DNA of 64,000 nt from Bacteroidia bacterium (GCA_030537315.1 JAUNNZ010000002.1:1-64000); one strand, 5' to 3'. Counted from the first letter of the stretch, positions 43,308-51,676 are shown. Program-made: numbers and translations. The notes: generated from the letters alone by a model not told the origin.

Positions 43308-44490
43308 ACCAAAGGAAATTATTGAACGGGTATCTTCCCGCGTGGATTTCGGCGACCATCTTATATATGTCGTCGCGCATTTTGTCTATTCCTATCTTCT
43401 CCTTCGCCGATATGAAGATGCAAGGGATTTTCTTCTCATTCGCCCATTTGTATTTCACTTCTTCTATCGTGAAGTTCTTTTCCGTTTTCGGTTCAAGTGA
43501 GAATTCATCGTATTCCTCATATTTGTAGGAGTCTATCTTGTTGAATACGACATATACCGGTTTGTCTATCGCGCTGATGTCTTTGAGTGTTTTGTCGACC
43601 ACTTCCATCTGCTCTTCATAGTCCGGGTGTGAAATATCCACAACGTGGACAAGGATGTCTGCTTCCCGCACTTCGTCCAAGGTGCTTTTAAAGGCCTCTA
43701 TCAGCTGTGTAGGGAGTTTTCTGATAAATCCCACCGTGTCGCTCAACAGGAACGGTACGTTGCCTATAACAACCTTTCTGACGGTGGTGTCAAGCGTTGC
43801 GAACAGTTTGTTTTCCGCGAAAACGTCAGACTTTGACAGAACGTTCATCAAAGTGGATTTTCCGACGTTTGTGTAGCCCACAAGAGAGAGTCTGACAAGT
43901 TGGCCCCGGTTGCTTCTCTGGGTGGCCATCTGCTTGTCAATCTGCTTAAGCTGTTCTTTTAGTTTCGCAATGCGCTCGCGGACAATCCTTCGGTCGATTT
44001 CAATCTGCGTCTCACCCATACCGCCTCTCATTCCGACTCCGCCGCGCTGCCTTTCAAGGTGTGTCCACATGCCGGCCAGACGAGGCAGCATATAGTTGTA
44101 TCTTGCCAGTTCAACCTGCGTCTTTGCGTATGCCGTCTTTGCTCTTTGGGAGAAGATTTCAAGAATGAGGCTAGTCCTGTCTATGACAGCAGCTGTCTTG
44201 ATCACCCTTTCGATGTTTCTCTGCTGCATGCCTGTCAGTTCATCATCGAATATGACATAGTTGATGCAGTTTTCTTCGCAGTACTGTGATATTTCCTCAA
44301 GTTTGCCGCTCCTGATGTAGGTTGCGTTATCCGGCCTGTCCACTCTCTGGACAAACTTCTTGTCTCCGGTTACTCCGGCAGTGTCTGCAAGGAATTCGAG
44401 TTCTTCGAGATACTCCATCACCTTGCGTTCGTCGTCCGTCTGCCTGATTATTCCGACAAATACCGCTTTCTCGATTTTATTGTTCTCCAT
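43306..44490 (-). CDS. hflX: Ribosome-associated GTPase HflX
   Basis: Rescues or splits stalled 70S ribosomes under stress. The product has 394 residues. The N-terminal HflX domain includes the glycine-rich linker GGVGMRGGMGETQIEIDRR, a near-invariant signature, followed by a coiled coil (~160–195). The GTPase domain has G1 GYTNVGKST (~205), the switch DTTVRKV, G3 DTVGFIRKLP and G4 NKID. A C-terminal extension of ~40 residues is present. The stop codon falls in the terminator of sdhB. It lies downstream of tonB, with a terminator between, so it is only partly coupled to it. Confidence 0.95.
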   Translation of the reverse strand: MENNKIEKAVFVGIIRQTDDERKVMEYLEELEFLADTAGVTGDKKFVQRVDRPDNATYIRSGKLEEISQYCEENCINYVIFDDELTGMQQRNIERVIKTAAVIDRTSLILEIFSQRAKTAYAKTQVELARYNYMLPRLAGMWTHLERQRGGVGMRGGMGETQIEIDRRIVRERIAKLKEQLKQIDKQMATQRSNRGQLVRLSLVGYTNVGKSTLMNVLSKSDVFAENKLFATLDTTVRKVVIGNVPFLLSDTVGFIRKLPTQLIEAFKSTLDEVREADILVHVVDISHPDYEEQMEVVDKTLKDISAIDKPVYVVFNKIDSYKYEEYDEFSLEPKTEKNFTIEEVKYKWANEKKIPCIFISAKEKIGIDKMRDDIYKMVAEIHAGRYPFNNFLW

Positions 44491-44498
44491 TCTTTATC

Positions 44499-44527
44499 AA
44501 AAAAAGGCCATCCATAAAGGACAGCCT
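44499..44527 (-). terminator. Intrinsic terminator between tonB and hflX
   Basis: On the minus strand, a 9-base stem (AGGCTGTCC / GGATGGCCT, two G–T wobbles) with a five-base loop, followed by seven Ts. It would end the tonB transcript 10 bases before hflX. Confidence 0.78.
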
Positions 44528-44547
44528 CGATATTGTTTGGGTTAGAA

Positions 44548-45234
44548 TTATCTCAACTGGAAGATAACAGGGAAGGTGTAGGTAACCTTTACCGCACGGT
44601 CTCTCTGCTTGCCTGGAGTCCACTTCGGTGATGATGATACTACACGTACAGCTTCCTTGTCAAGTGAAGGGTCGATACCGCGAAGAACCTTTACGTTGGA
44701 AACGGTTCCGTTAGGGTTTACTGTGAACTGAAGCATTACACGGCCCTGTACGCCATTTTCCTTCGCGAGTTCAGGATACTGGAGATGCTGTGACACCCAC
44801 TTTGAGAATGCGTTTGCATCACCGCCCTGGAACTTAGGCTTCTCTTCTACGAGCTGGAAAGGAATGGCCTCTTCTTCTACTGACTCTTCCTCTACCTGCT
44901 CTACGTAGTCCATGATTTCTACACCGATGTTCTTGTCATCCTCAAGGTCCATAATGTTGGTCTCGACTTCGATTTCATCGTCGACGATATCGATCTGGTC
45001 TGAAAGAACTGGAATCTTTACTTCTGGTGGTGGAGGTGGAACGTCCTGGGTGATAGGAATGATTTCTTCCTCGACGATCTCTGTATTCTCAGCTGTGAGA
45101 GTGAACTCCTGCTTTTCCTTGCTTGTCCACTCAAAAGCGCCGAGGGTTACGAGAAGTGCTACTACAAAACCTATCTCAACAAAGAGGAGTTTCCTGTTGT
45201 TAAGGTCGGCTTTCGGTGATTTTTTAACTTCCAT
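44548..45234 (-). CDS. tonB: TonB-family energy transducer
   Basis: Couples the proton-motive force at the inner membrane to TonB-dependent outer-membrane transporters. The product has 228 residues. A cytoplasmic N-terminus (MEVKKSPKADLNNRK, the usual Bacteroidetes opening) is followed by one membrane helix (~17–36). A periplasmic linker has a proline stretch (VPPPPPEVKIPV) and a very acidic segment. The TonB C-terminal domain spans ~135–228 (YPELAKENGVQGRVMLQFTV, then SPKWTPGKQRDRAVKVTYT). ExbB/ExbD genes are not adjacent. Own promoter, divergent from ybeY. Confidence 0.95.
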   Translation of the reverse strand: MEVKKSPKADLNNRKLLFVEIGFVVALLVTLGAFEWTSKEKQEFTLTAENTEIVEEEIIPITQDVPPPPPEVKIPVLSDQIDIVDDEIEVETNIMDLEDDKNIGVEIMDYVEQVEEESVEEEAIPFQLVEEKPKFQGGDANAFSKWVSQHLQYPELAKENGVQGRVMLQFTVNPNGTVSNVKVLRGIDPSLDKEAVRVVSSSPKWTPGKQRDRAVKVTYTFPVIFQLR

Positions 45235-45266
45235 ATTGTGGTTATTTTAATTTTCAATCCGAGTTC

Positions 45267-45274
45267 CAAAGGTA
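45267..45274 (-). promoter_or_regulatory. -7 promoter element for tonB
   Basis: TACCTTTG on the minus strand, a full TAnnTTTG match 32 bases before the tonB start. Confidence 0.58.
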
Positions 45275-45316
45275 GAAATTAATCTTTTCAATTCCAATAT
45301 TTAGAATAAATAGTTG

Positions 45317-45324
45317 TAGATTTG
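45317..45324 (+). promoter_or_regulatory. -7 promoter element for ybeY–mnmG
   Basis: TAGATTTG, a full TAnnTTTG match 17 bases before the ybeY ATG. Confidence 0.6.
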
Positions 45325-45341
45325 CTGAAAATTAGGGCTAC

Positions 45342-45761
45342 ATGGTAAGATATTATAACGAGGACATCAAGTTCGATTTCAAACAGCGCCTTTCCAACAA
45401 CCGCTGGCTTAAGTTCGTTGCAGGCAGCGAACTCAAGACTCTGGGCAATGTGAACATCATTTTCTGTTCTGACAACTACATACTTGATGTGAACATGCAA
45501 TATCTTCAGCATGATTACTTTACGGACATTATTACTTTTGACTACTGTGAAGGTCAGGTTCTTTCTGGTGACCTTTTCATAAGCGTCGATTCTGTCCGTG
45601 AAAATGCCGCTTTTTATGGTACGGAATTCAAGGATGAACTGAACAGGGTGATGGTACACGGGCTTCTTCATCTCATAGGCTATGACGACCATTCGGAAGA
45701 TGACATAAAGGTGATGAGATCCAAGGAGGACTATTATCTTTCTTTCAGGAATAATTTCTGA
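45342..45761 (+). CDS. ybeY: rRNA maturation endoribonuclease YbeY
   Basis: A metal-dependent RNase needed for 16S rRNA 3'-end maturation and 70S quality control. The product has 139 residues. The metal site is visible as H106-G-L-L-H110 followed by IGYDDH. The canonical third His position is Asp116 with His117 next to it; my recollection is that Bacteroidetes YbeY proteins also carry Asp there. The conserved TDIITFDY segment (61–68) and the GDLFISVD strand fit the family. Its stop overlaps the mnmG start (TGATG), so the two are coupled. Confidence 0.92.
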   Translation: MVRYYNEDIKFDFKQRLSNNRWLKFVAGSELKTLGNVNIIFCSDNYILDVNMQYLQHDYFTDIITFDYCEGQVLSGDLFISVDSVRENAAFYGTEFKDELNRVMVHGLLHLIGYDDHSEDDIKVMRSKEDYYLSFRNNF

Positions 45762-47623
45762 TGCAAAACTCTTACGACATAATCGTTGTCGGCGGCGGTC
45801 ACGCCGGCTGTGAGGCTGCGATGGCGGCAGCAAACCTTGGTTCAAAGGTACTTCTTGTATCGATGGATATGCTCGGTTTCGCCAGAATGTCATGTAATCC
45901 GGCTGTTGGTGGTATAGCTAAAGGTCAGATAGTCAAAGAGATAGATGCTCTTGGAGGCTATATGGGGCTTGTCACGGATATGTCTACACTTCAGTTCAGG
46001 ATGCTTAATTGCTCCAAGGGACCGGCAATGTGGAGCCCTCGCGCTCAATGCGATAAAATCCAGTTTTCACTCAACTGGCGCAAAATCCTCGAAAGTCATT
46101 GTAACTTAGATATTTACGCTGATTCCGTCGTTTCTTTTCTCTTTGAGAATTCAAAAATCTGCGGAGTAAAGACTAATACAGGGGCGATTTTCAAGTCTAA
46201 AGCGGTTGTCTTGACCGCCGGAACCTTCCTTGGAGGCAAACTTTTCATAGGTCGTCACGATATGGAGGGCGGAAGAATCGGCGAGCCCGCCTCTTATGGT
46301 TTGACAGAACAGCTTGTTTCCTTGGGAATAGGAACGGACAGGATGAAAACCGGCACTCCGCCGAGAATTGATATTTCTTCCGTTGACCTTTCAAAGCTCG
46401 ACAGGCAGTATGGTGATGAAAACCCTGAACGTTTTTCGTTTCTTGATGTGAAATCTTCTGTTCAGAATGGAGGAGAGCAGATGCCTTGCTATATTCTTCA
46501 CACGAATGAAAAGGTTCACGAAATTTTGAGGTCCGGCTTCGACGAATCCCCATTGTTCACAGGTCTCATTCACGGTCGTGGGCCAAGGTACTGTCCCAGC
46601 ATTGAGGATAAGCTCAGGGTATTTCCAGAGAACAATGCTCATCAGCTTTTCCTAGAGCCAGAAGGCCGTTGGACCAATGAATATTATCTTCAGGGATTCT
46701 CATCTTCGCTTCCTCTGCACATCCAGCTTGACGCGCTGCATTCCATCGAAGGTCTTGAAAACGTCAAGATTTATCGTCCCGCCTACGCTGTTGAATATGA
46801 CTTCTTTGACCCGACACAGCTGAAGGCGTCTCTGGAACTTAAATCAATAGAAAACCTTTTCCTGGCAGGCCAGGTAAATGGTACGACCGGTTACGAGGAG
46901 GCAGCGGCTCAAGGTATTATGGCCGGCATCAACGCGCATCTCAAGATCAACGATAAGGATCCGTTCGTATTGTCAAGAAATGAATCCTATATCGGTGTCT
47001 TGATTGATGATCTTATCACGAAAGGGGTTGATGAGCCATATAGAATGTTCACCTCAAGAGCAGAATATCGTATTCTGCTAAGACAGGATAACGCTGACCA
47101 GAGACTTACGTCGTTGTCCCATTCCATAGGGCTAGCCAGCGATGAACGTTTCGATCTGTGCGAGAAGAAATATGCGGCTGTGGATGCGTTGATTGAGTAT
47201 TGTGACTCCAAAAAGGTTCGCGCCAAGGACATTAATCCCTATCTTGAATCCGTTGGCTCAGCGCCTTTGACGGAATCTAAAAAGATGTCTGAACTGGTTT
47301 CCAGACCGGGCATATCGTTGTCAAATCTTCTTGAGAACGTTCCACGTGGAACACATTATGAGAAAAATGTTGTTCAAAGTGCGGAAATCTCAATCAAATA
47401 CAAAGGATATATCGATAGAGAGCAGAAGCTCGTAGAAAAGATTTCCCGTCTTGAATCTCTTTCAATACCGGAGGGCTTTGACTTTGAGAAAGTCTCCGGA
47501 TTAACCATAGAGTGCCGTCAGAAGCTGAAAAGATATAACCCGAGAACGATTGCACAGGCTTCTCGGATCTCGGGCGTTTCTCCTGCAGACATCTCTGTTC
47601 TGCTGGTTTATTTCGGAAGATAG
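45761..47623 (+). CDS. mnmG: tRNA uridine-34 5-carboxymethylaminomethyl modification enzyme MnmG (GidA)
   Basis: With MnmE it installs carboxymethylaminomethyl groups on the wobble uridine of several tRNAs, using FAD and methylene-folate. The product has 620 residues. Visible are the FAD-binding VVGGGHAGCEAAMAAANLG (~9–27), the conserved SCNPAVGGIAKGQIVKEIDALGG, the redox Cys region GPRYCPSIEDK, and TSRAEYRILLRQDNAD. The C-terminal helical domain that binds MnmE is complete. Its 3' coding region contains a parS palindrome (47338–47353), and a second lies just after the stop codon. Confidence 0.97.
   Translation: MQNSYDIIVVGGGHAGCEAAMAAANLGSKVLLVSMDMLGFARMSCNPAVGGIAKGQIVKEIDALGGYMGLVTDMSTLQFRMLNCSKGPAMWSPRAQCDKIQFSLNWRKILESHCNLDIYADSVVSFLFENSKICGVKTNTGAIFKSKAVVLTAGTFLGGKLFIGRHDMEGGRIGEPASYGLTEQLVSLGIGTDRMKTGTPPRIDISSVDLSKLDRQYGDENPERFSFLDVKSSVQNGGEQMPCYILHTNEKVHEILRSGFDESPLFTGLIHGRGPRYCPSIEDKLRVFPENNAHQLFLEPEGRWTNEYYLQGFSSSLPLHIQLDALHSIEGLENVKIYRPAYAVEYDFFDPTQLKASLELKSIENLFLAGQVNGTTGYEEAAAQGIMAGINAHLKINDKDPFVLSRNESYIGVLIDDLITKGVDEPYRMFTSRAEYRILLRQDNADQRLTSLSHSIGLASDERFDLCEKKYAAVDALIEYCDSKKVRAKDINPYLESVGSAPLTESKKMSELVSRPGISLSNLLENVPRGTHYEKNVVQSAEISIKYKGYIDREQKLVEKISRLESLSIPEGFDFEKVSGLTIECRQKLKRYNPRTIAQASRISGVSPADISVLLVYFGR
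47338..47353. other. parS site 1 (ParB-binding palindrome) inside mnmG
   Basis: CGTTCCACGTGGAACA matches the widespread chromosomal parS consensus TGTTNCACGTGNAACA at 15 of 16 positions; the inner 14 bases (47339–47352) are a perfect palindrome. It is embedded in the reading frame of mnmG. The second copy is identical over all 16 bases. Confidence 0.85.
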
Positions 47624-47625
47624 AG

Positions 47626-47641
47626 CGTTCCACGTGGAACA
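47626..47641. other. parS site 2 between mnmG and ruvA
   Basis: The same 16-mer CGTTCCACGTGGAACA, 288 bases from site 1, fills the 18-base gap between the convergent mnmG and ruvA genes. Two identical copies so close together are most unlikely by chance. parA/parB are not in this window. Confidence 0.88.
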
Positions 47642-48235
47642 CTATAACATTTGCAGGGCGGCTTTGATAATCTGCTCGACGCTTGCCGTCGGGTTTTTCT
47701 TGAGAATTGACTGCATCGCCTTGGAGATGTTTGGCTTGCTGAAACCGAGCTGCTGGAGAGCGCTTGCCGCCTCTTCTGCGGCAGCATTGGTATCCTGGCG
47801 GAAGAGTGTCTCTGCGCTGACTTCTTCTCCCTTTACAATCTTGTCCTTCAACTCGAGAACCATTCTTTGTGCGGTTTTCAAGCCGATTCCCTTGATGGAT
47901 TTAAGTCTGGCGACATCTTCAGCGAGGATGGCTTCCCTCAATTCGTCCGCTGTCAGTGAGGACAGGATCATTCTGGCAGATGATGATCCCATTCCTGAAA
48001 CACTGGTGATGTGTCGGAACAATGTTCGCTCTTCCTGTGAGGCAAAGCCGTATTCAACCGTGGTTCCTTCGCGTGGATTTGCCTGGCTTTGAACGAAGAT
48101 TTTAGCCTCGCCTTTGCCTTCCAGCGCGCCGTATGTCTGGAGGGATATTTCCAATAGATATCCTATGCCGTTATTATCAATAACGACGTATGTCGGAGTG
48201 AGCTCTGCGACCCTGCCTGAAATGTAATTGACCAT
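47642..48235 (-). CDS. ruvA: Holliday-junction-binding protein RuvA
   Basis: A tetrameric DNA-binding subunit that loads RuvB on Holliday junctions. The product has 197 residues. The N-terminal OB-fold runs MVNYISGRVAELTPTYVVID, the helix-hairpin-helix pair is ITSVSGMGSSSARMIL and LKSIKGIGLKTAQRMVLEL, and the RuvB-binding C-terminal domain is ASALQQLGFSKPNISKAMQ onward. I start at the ATG at 48235; the longer frame upstream is unlike any RuvA. A -7 element ends only four bases before this ATG, so the mRNA may lack a leader. ruvB is at 39.5 kb. Confidence 0.96.
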   Translation of the reverse strand: MVNYISGRVAELTPTYVVIDNNGIGYLLEISLQTYGALEGKGEAKIFVQSQANPREGTTVEYGFASQEERTLFRHITSVSGMGSSSARMILSSLTADELREAILAEDVARLKSIKGIGLKTAQRMVLELKDKIVKGEEVSAETLFRQDTNAAAEEAASALQQLGFSKPNISKAMQSILKKNPTASVEQIIKAALQML

Positions 48236-48239
48236 AACA

Positions 48240-48247
48240 CAAAAATA
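48240..48247 (-). promoter_or_regulatory. -7 promoter element for ruvA
   Basis: TATTTTTG on the minus strand, a full TAnnTTTG match ending four bases before the ruvA ATG. Confidence 0.5.
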
Positions 48248-48258
48248 GGAAAAAATAC

Positions 48259-48266
48259 TAAATTTG
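48259..48266 (+). promoter_or_regulatory. -7 promoter element for the suf operon
   Basis: TAAATTTG, a full TAnnTTTG match ending seven bases before the sufS ATG. Confidence 0.55.
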
Positions 48267-48273
48267 CAGTCCG

Positions 48274-49470
48274 ATGAGAGATCAATTTCCACAGCTTTCC
48301 GAGCAGGTTTACGGGAAGCGGCTTGTCTACCTGGACAACGCCGCCACATCTCTGCGTCCGCAGCGCGTACTAGACCTTTGGAATGATCTCTCCTCCCATA
48401 AAAACGCAAATCTGCACAGAGCCGTCCATCATATCGCGGCGGTTGCTACAGAAGAGTACGAAACTACCAGAGATGCCGTCAGACAGTATCTGAACGCGGA
48501 ATTCCGCGAAGAAATCATCTTCACGTCCGGCGCCACCGCCTCAATCAACCTTGTGGCCTTCTCCTTCGGCGAAGCCTTCGTCAAAGAGGGTGACGAGATC
48601 ATCGTCACCGAGGCCGAACACCATTCCAACATCGTTCCATGGCAGATGCTCTGCGAGCGCAAAAAGGCTGTCCTGAAACATCTGGAAGTTGATGAAAACG
48701 GCCATCTGGAATACGCTGCGCTGAATACGCTCATCACCCCTAGAACAAAACTTGTCTGCATATCCCACATCTCCAACGTCCTGGGTCTTACAAACCCGGT
48801 AAAGGAGATTGTAAATATTTGTCACTCAAATAGTTGCCCCGTTCTTGTCGATGGTGCACAGGGTATTGTCCACGAGGCTGTCGATGTCCGTGACCTTGAC
48901 TGCGACTTCTATGTTTTCTCCGGTCACAAGGTGTTTTCCGCCCCTGGCGTAGGAGTGCTTTACGGAAAGAAAGAGCTACTGGAGCAGATGCCTCCGTATA
49001 TGGGTGGCGGTGAGATGATAGGAACTGTCCGCTGGAGCGGAACCACATATGCCCCGCTGCCGCAGAAATTCGAGGCGGGAACGCAGAATATGGCAGGCGT
49101 CCCGACTCTCAAGCCGGCGCTTGAAATCGCGGCAGAGCTTCGCGGGAATGACAGCGACGTTGTCCGCGACTACGTTCTGGATGCGCTTCAGCGCAATCCG
49201 CGCATCCGCATTTTCGGCCTTCCGGGTGGTGAATTCAAAAAGATTCCTCTTTTCTCTTTCACCGTTGATGGTGCACACCACGAAGATATTGCGCTGATAT
49301 TGGATAAGATGGGGGTGGCTGTCCGCTCGGGACAGATGTGTGCGGAGCCATTGATGGACAGATTCGGTGTTACCGGTATGGTGCGTGCATCCTTTGCGCA
49401 GTACAATACCCTGCAGGAGGCTGAGTATTTTATCAAGTCGCTTGAAAAAGCGATAAACATGTTGGTGTAA
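48274..49470 (+). CDS. sufS: Cysteine desulfurase SufS
   Basis: A PLP enzyme that takes sulfur from cysteine and passes it as persulfide to SufE for Fe–S cluster assembly. The product has 398 residues (class V aminotransferase fold, group II desulfurase). The PLP lysine is Lys219 in FSGHKVFSAPG and the persulfide cysteine is Cys356 in RSGQMCAEPLM. The HHSN and DGAQ segments around the cofactor are also present. The start is the ATG at 48274. Its stop codon overlaps the start of sufE (TAATG), followed by the MIP18-like gene and folK in a tight operon. sufBCD are not in the window. Confidence 0.96.
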   Translation: MRDQFPQLSEQVYGKRLVYLDNAATSLRPQRVLDLWNDLSSHKNANLHRAVHHIAAVATEEYETTRDAVRQYLNAEFREEIIFTSGATASINLVAFSFGEAFVKEGDEIIVTEAEHHSNIVPWQMLCERKKAVLKHLEVDENGHLEYAALNTLITPRTKLVCISHISNVLGLTNPVKEIVNICHSNSCPVLVDGAQGIVHEAVDVRDLDCDFYVFSGHKVFSAPGVGVLYGKKELLEQMPPYMGGGEMIGTVRWSGTTYAPLPQKFEAGTQNMAGVPTLKPALEIAAELRGNDSDVVRDYVLDALQRNPRIRIFGLPGGEFKKIPLFSFTVDGAHHEDIALILDKMGVAVRSGQMCAEPLMDRFGVTGMVRASFAQYNTLQEAEYFIKSLEKAINMLV

Positions 49471-49883
49471 TGAGCAGTTTGAAAGAAGTCCAGGCACAGA
49501 TAGTCGAAGATTTTTCAATGTTCGACGAGTGGCTTGACAAATATGAATATCTGATTGAACTTGGCAAGAACCTCAAGCCGTTCCCGGAAGAGTTCAAAAC
49601 CGAAGACAGGCTGATAAAAGGCTGTCAATCAAGGGTTTGGCTTGATTGTAAAATGGAAGAAGGCCGTCTTCAGTTTAGTGCGGACAGCGATGCCATCATT
49701 ACAAAGGGAATCATTTCTCTCTTGATAGGCGTCTACTCCGACCGCACGCCAAAGGAGATCGCCGAAGACGATTTCGCCTTCATAAATGAGCTCGGGCTCA
49801 AGGAGAACCTGTCACCGACCAGGGCCAATGGTCTTGCCAGCATGATAGCCACAATAAAAAGAACGGCAGAGGAGAATCTGTAA
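49470..49883 (+). CDS. sufE: Sulfur-acceptor protein SufE
   Basis: Accepts persulfide sulfur from SufS and relays it to the SufBCD scaffold. The product has 137 residues. The acceptor cysteine is Cys52 in LIKGCQSRVWL, equivalent to E. coli Cys51. The preceding PFPEEFKTEDRLIKGC is the usual family signature. It overlaps sufS by one base and the next gene by one base, consistent with co-translation. Confidence 0.96.
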   Translation: MSSLKEVQAQIVEDFSMFDEWLDKYEYLIELGKNLKPFPEEFKTEDRLIKGCQSRVWLDCKMEEGRLQFSADSDAIITKGIISLLIGVYSDRTPKEIAEDDFAFINELGLKENLSPTRANGLASMIATIKRTAEENL

Positions 49884-50242
49884 TGGACAACAACGAAGTT
49901 TTGACACCGGAAGACGTGAAGGCGCTGGCGCCTTTGTATGAGGACGTGATTCTTGCTCTGAAGCAAGTTTACGATCCGGAAATCCCCGTGAACATATATG
50001 ACCTGGGCCTGATATATGAGCTTAATATCAACAAGGCCCACGAGGTCTACATCAAAATGACGTTCACCGCTCCCAACTGCCCTATGGCGGACGAGGTGAT
50101 GAATGAAGTGCAGGTCAGCGTGCTTGACACCCCGGGTGTTAAAGGCTGCAACATCGAGCTCGTCTTCGAGCCGGCCTGGGACCAGAGCCTTCTTTCCGAC
50201 GAAGCACGCGTCGCTCTCGGAATGGATCCTGAGGAGATATAA
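49883..50242 (+). CDS. MIP18/SufT-like (DUF59) Fe–S assembly factor
   Basis: A 119-residue protein of the MIP18 (DUF59, PaaD/SufT-like) family, thought to help mature or transfer Fe–S clusters. The family core is DPEIPVNIYDLGLIYELNI (~31–49), followed by the cysteine-bearing TAPNCPMADEV. The context right after sufS and sufE fits the assignment. No enzymatic activity is expected. folK follows with a one-base overlap. Confidence 0.9.
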   Translation: MDNNEVLTPEDVKALAPLYEDVILALKQVYDPEIPVNIYDLGLIYELNINKAHEVYIKMTFTAPNCPMADEVMNEVQVSVLDTPGVKGCNIELVFEPAWDQSLLSDEARVALGMDPEEI

Positions 50243-50685
50243 TGGCAAAACTTTTCCTGGCACTCGGCACCAATCTAGGTGACCGCGAACGCAATCTGGA
50301 AGAAGCGCTCGCGCGTCTTGACGCCATCTTCGGCGCCCGTGCAGCCCTGTCTCCAATAATCAACACCGCCGCCTGCGGCTTCGACGGCCCGGATTTTCTC
50401 AACTGCATAGTAGTCTATGAATCACGCAGACGGCCGGACACAATTCTCAGAATCTGCAAGCAGATAGAGGCCCGTATGGGCCGCACAGATGCGCCGGAGT
50501 ATGATGAAAAAGGCAACAGGGTGTTCCACGACAGGATAATCGACATAGACATTCTCCTGTACGGCAATAACAAGGTCAATACAGATACTTTGACCATTCC
50601 GCATCCACAGGTCCATACCCGTCCATATATAAACGACCTTCTGACATCTTTGCCTTGTCAGATGATTTCTTTGGATATGCTGTAA
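50242..50685 (+). CDS. folK: HPPK (folate biosynthesis pyrophosphokinase)
   Basis: Transfers pyrophosphate from ATP to 6-hydroxymethyl-7,8-dihydropterin ahead of FolP in folate synthesis. The product has 147 residues. Typical features are LALGTNLGDRERNLEEAL at the N-terminus, the substrate-loop region GFDGPDFLNCIV, and the metal-binding D-x-D in RIIDIDILLYG followed by IPHPQVHTRPY. It is the last gene of the suf operon and ends seven bases from the convergent ThiL-like gene. folA lies at 13.3 kb. Confidence 0.95.
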   Translation: MAKLFLALGTNLGDRERNLEEALARLDAIFGARAALSPIINTAACGFDGPDFLNCIVVYESRRRPDTILRICKQIEARMGRTDAPEYDEKGNRVFHDRIIDIDILLYGNNKVNTDTLTIPHPQVHTRPYINDLLTSLPCQMISLDML

Positions 50686-50692
50686 AGAAGCC

Positions 50693-51664
50693 TTATTCTT
50701 CGTTGTTCCAGCCCGGGGCGGAAATCTGGTGTTCGAGACCGTCCGGAGAAACAAGGACGGCACCGACTTCAGGCTTGGCCAGGTGGCCTATTGCCTCGAA
50801 GGTCTTGAATTCCCTGCCGAATTTCTCATATTGGGCACTTGGGATGACGAACAGCACCACATAGTCGTCTCCGCCGTTCATTGCGGCTGAAATCGGGTCA
50901 ATGTTCATCTCTTTGCCAAGGGAGAAACTGTTGCCTTCGAAAGGTATCTTGTCGGCGTAGATCTTCACGCCGAGGCCGCTGTCACGGTTGAGGCGCAATA
51001 CGGCATCAGCGAGGCCCCTGCCCACAAAATATCCGAAGGAAGGGTCAACGCCTGCGTCGGTGAGCTGCTGCGGCAGCTGAGCCTCAAGTTCAGGCTTGAG
51101 GTAGGCGGCGAGCATCATCTTGTATTTTTCAAGCTCTTCCGGCTTGTGCTCCAGTACCTGCTGGCCGAGGAATGCGGCGCCGAGACGGCCGCTTACGCAG
51201 ACAAGGTCCATGCTTTGCGCCTTCGGGCGCTTGATGTCCGCCGGCTCGATGCCGGTGGCGGTGACGCTGATGCAAAGGCCGTTCTTTGACGGCTGGAGTT
51301 CAAGGCTGAGCGACGCGTAGCCGTGCTCTTTCGCGGCGGTGACAACGCCGCTCCAGAGTTCCTTTATCTGCTCGAAATCGAGCTTTGCGGAGATGCCGAG
51401 GACAAGCGCAAGCGTTTTCGGAGTGGAGCGCACGGCATACAGTTCGCCTGTGGCGGCGAGAACGCTCTTGTAGCCGAGATGCTTGAGCGGGAAATACTCA
51501 AGGTTGAAGTCCACTCCCTCAAGCAGCACCTTGTTGGAGGTGGTCGCGTATCCGGCTTTTGCGGTGTCTATGAAAAGGGGTTCACAAAACGGCTGGTAGC
51601 CGGTACCCTCGAACAATTCCTTGATGGCCGCCACGCGGCCGAGGTCTGCGAATGTCTTTTGCAT
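50693..51664 (-). CDS. Degenerate ThiL (thiamine-monophosphate kinase) homologue
   Basis: A 323-residue protein of the ThiL/PurM fold. Structural signatures of Bacteroidetes ThiL are retained: LLEGVDFNLEYFPLKHLGYK (47–66), LVCVSGRLGAAFLG (154–167), MNGGDDYVVLF (262–272) and APGWN near the end. The residues that bind Mg-ATP and substrate are lost. The GDDAA stretch is absent from ~31–36, T-T-D reads TTSN (41–44), N-x-S-D reads ATGEL (71–75), G-G-D-T is replaced around 119–126, and D-x-S-D-G-L reads FVGRGL (213–218). It is probably not a kinase; a regulatory or binding role is guesswork. A -7 element ends four bases before the ATG. Convergent with folK. Confidence 0.8.
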   Translation of the reverse strand: MQKTFADLGRVAAIKELFEGTGYQPFCEPLFIDTAKAGYATTSNKVLLEGVDFNLEYFPLKHLGYKSVLAATGELYAVRSTPKTLALVLGISAKLDFEQIKELWSGVVTAAKEHGYASLSLELQPSKNGLCISVTATGIEPADIKRPKAQSMDLVCVSGRLGAAFLGQQVLEHKPEELEKYKMMLAAYLKPELEAQLPQQLTDAGVDPSFGYFVGRGLADAVLRLNRDSGLGVKIYADKIPFEGNSFSLGKEMNIDPISAAMNGGDDYVVLFVIPSAQYEKFGREFKTFEAIGHLAKPEVGAVLVSPDGLEHQISAPGWNNEE

Positions 51665-51668
51665 GATA

Positions 51669-51676
51669 CAAAGATA
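51669..51676 (-). promoter_or_regulatory. -7 promoter element for the ThiL-like gene
   Basis: TATCTTTG on the minus strand, a full TAnnTTTG match ending four bases before the ATG at 51664. Confidence 0.5.
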
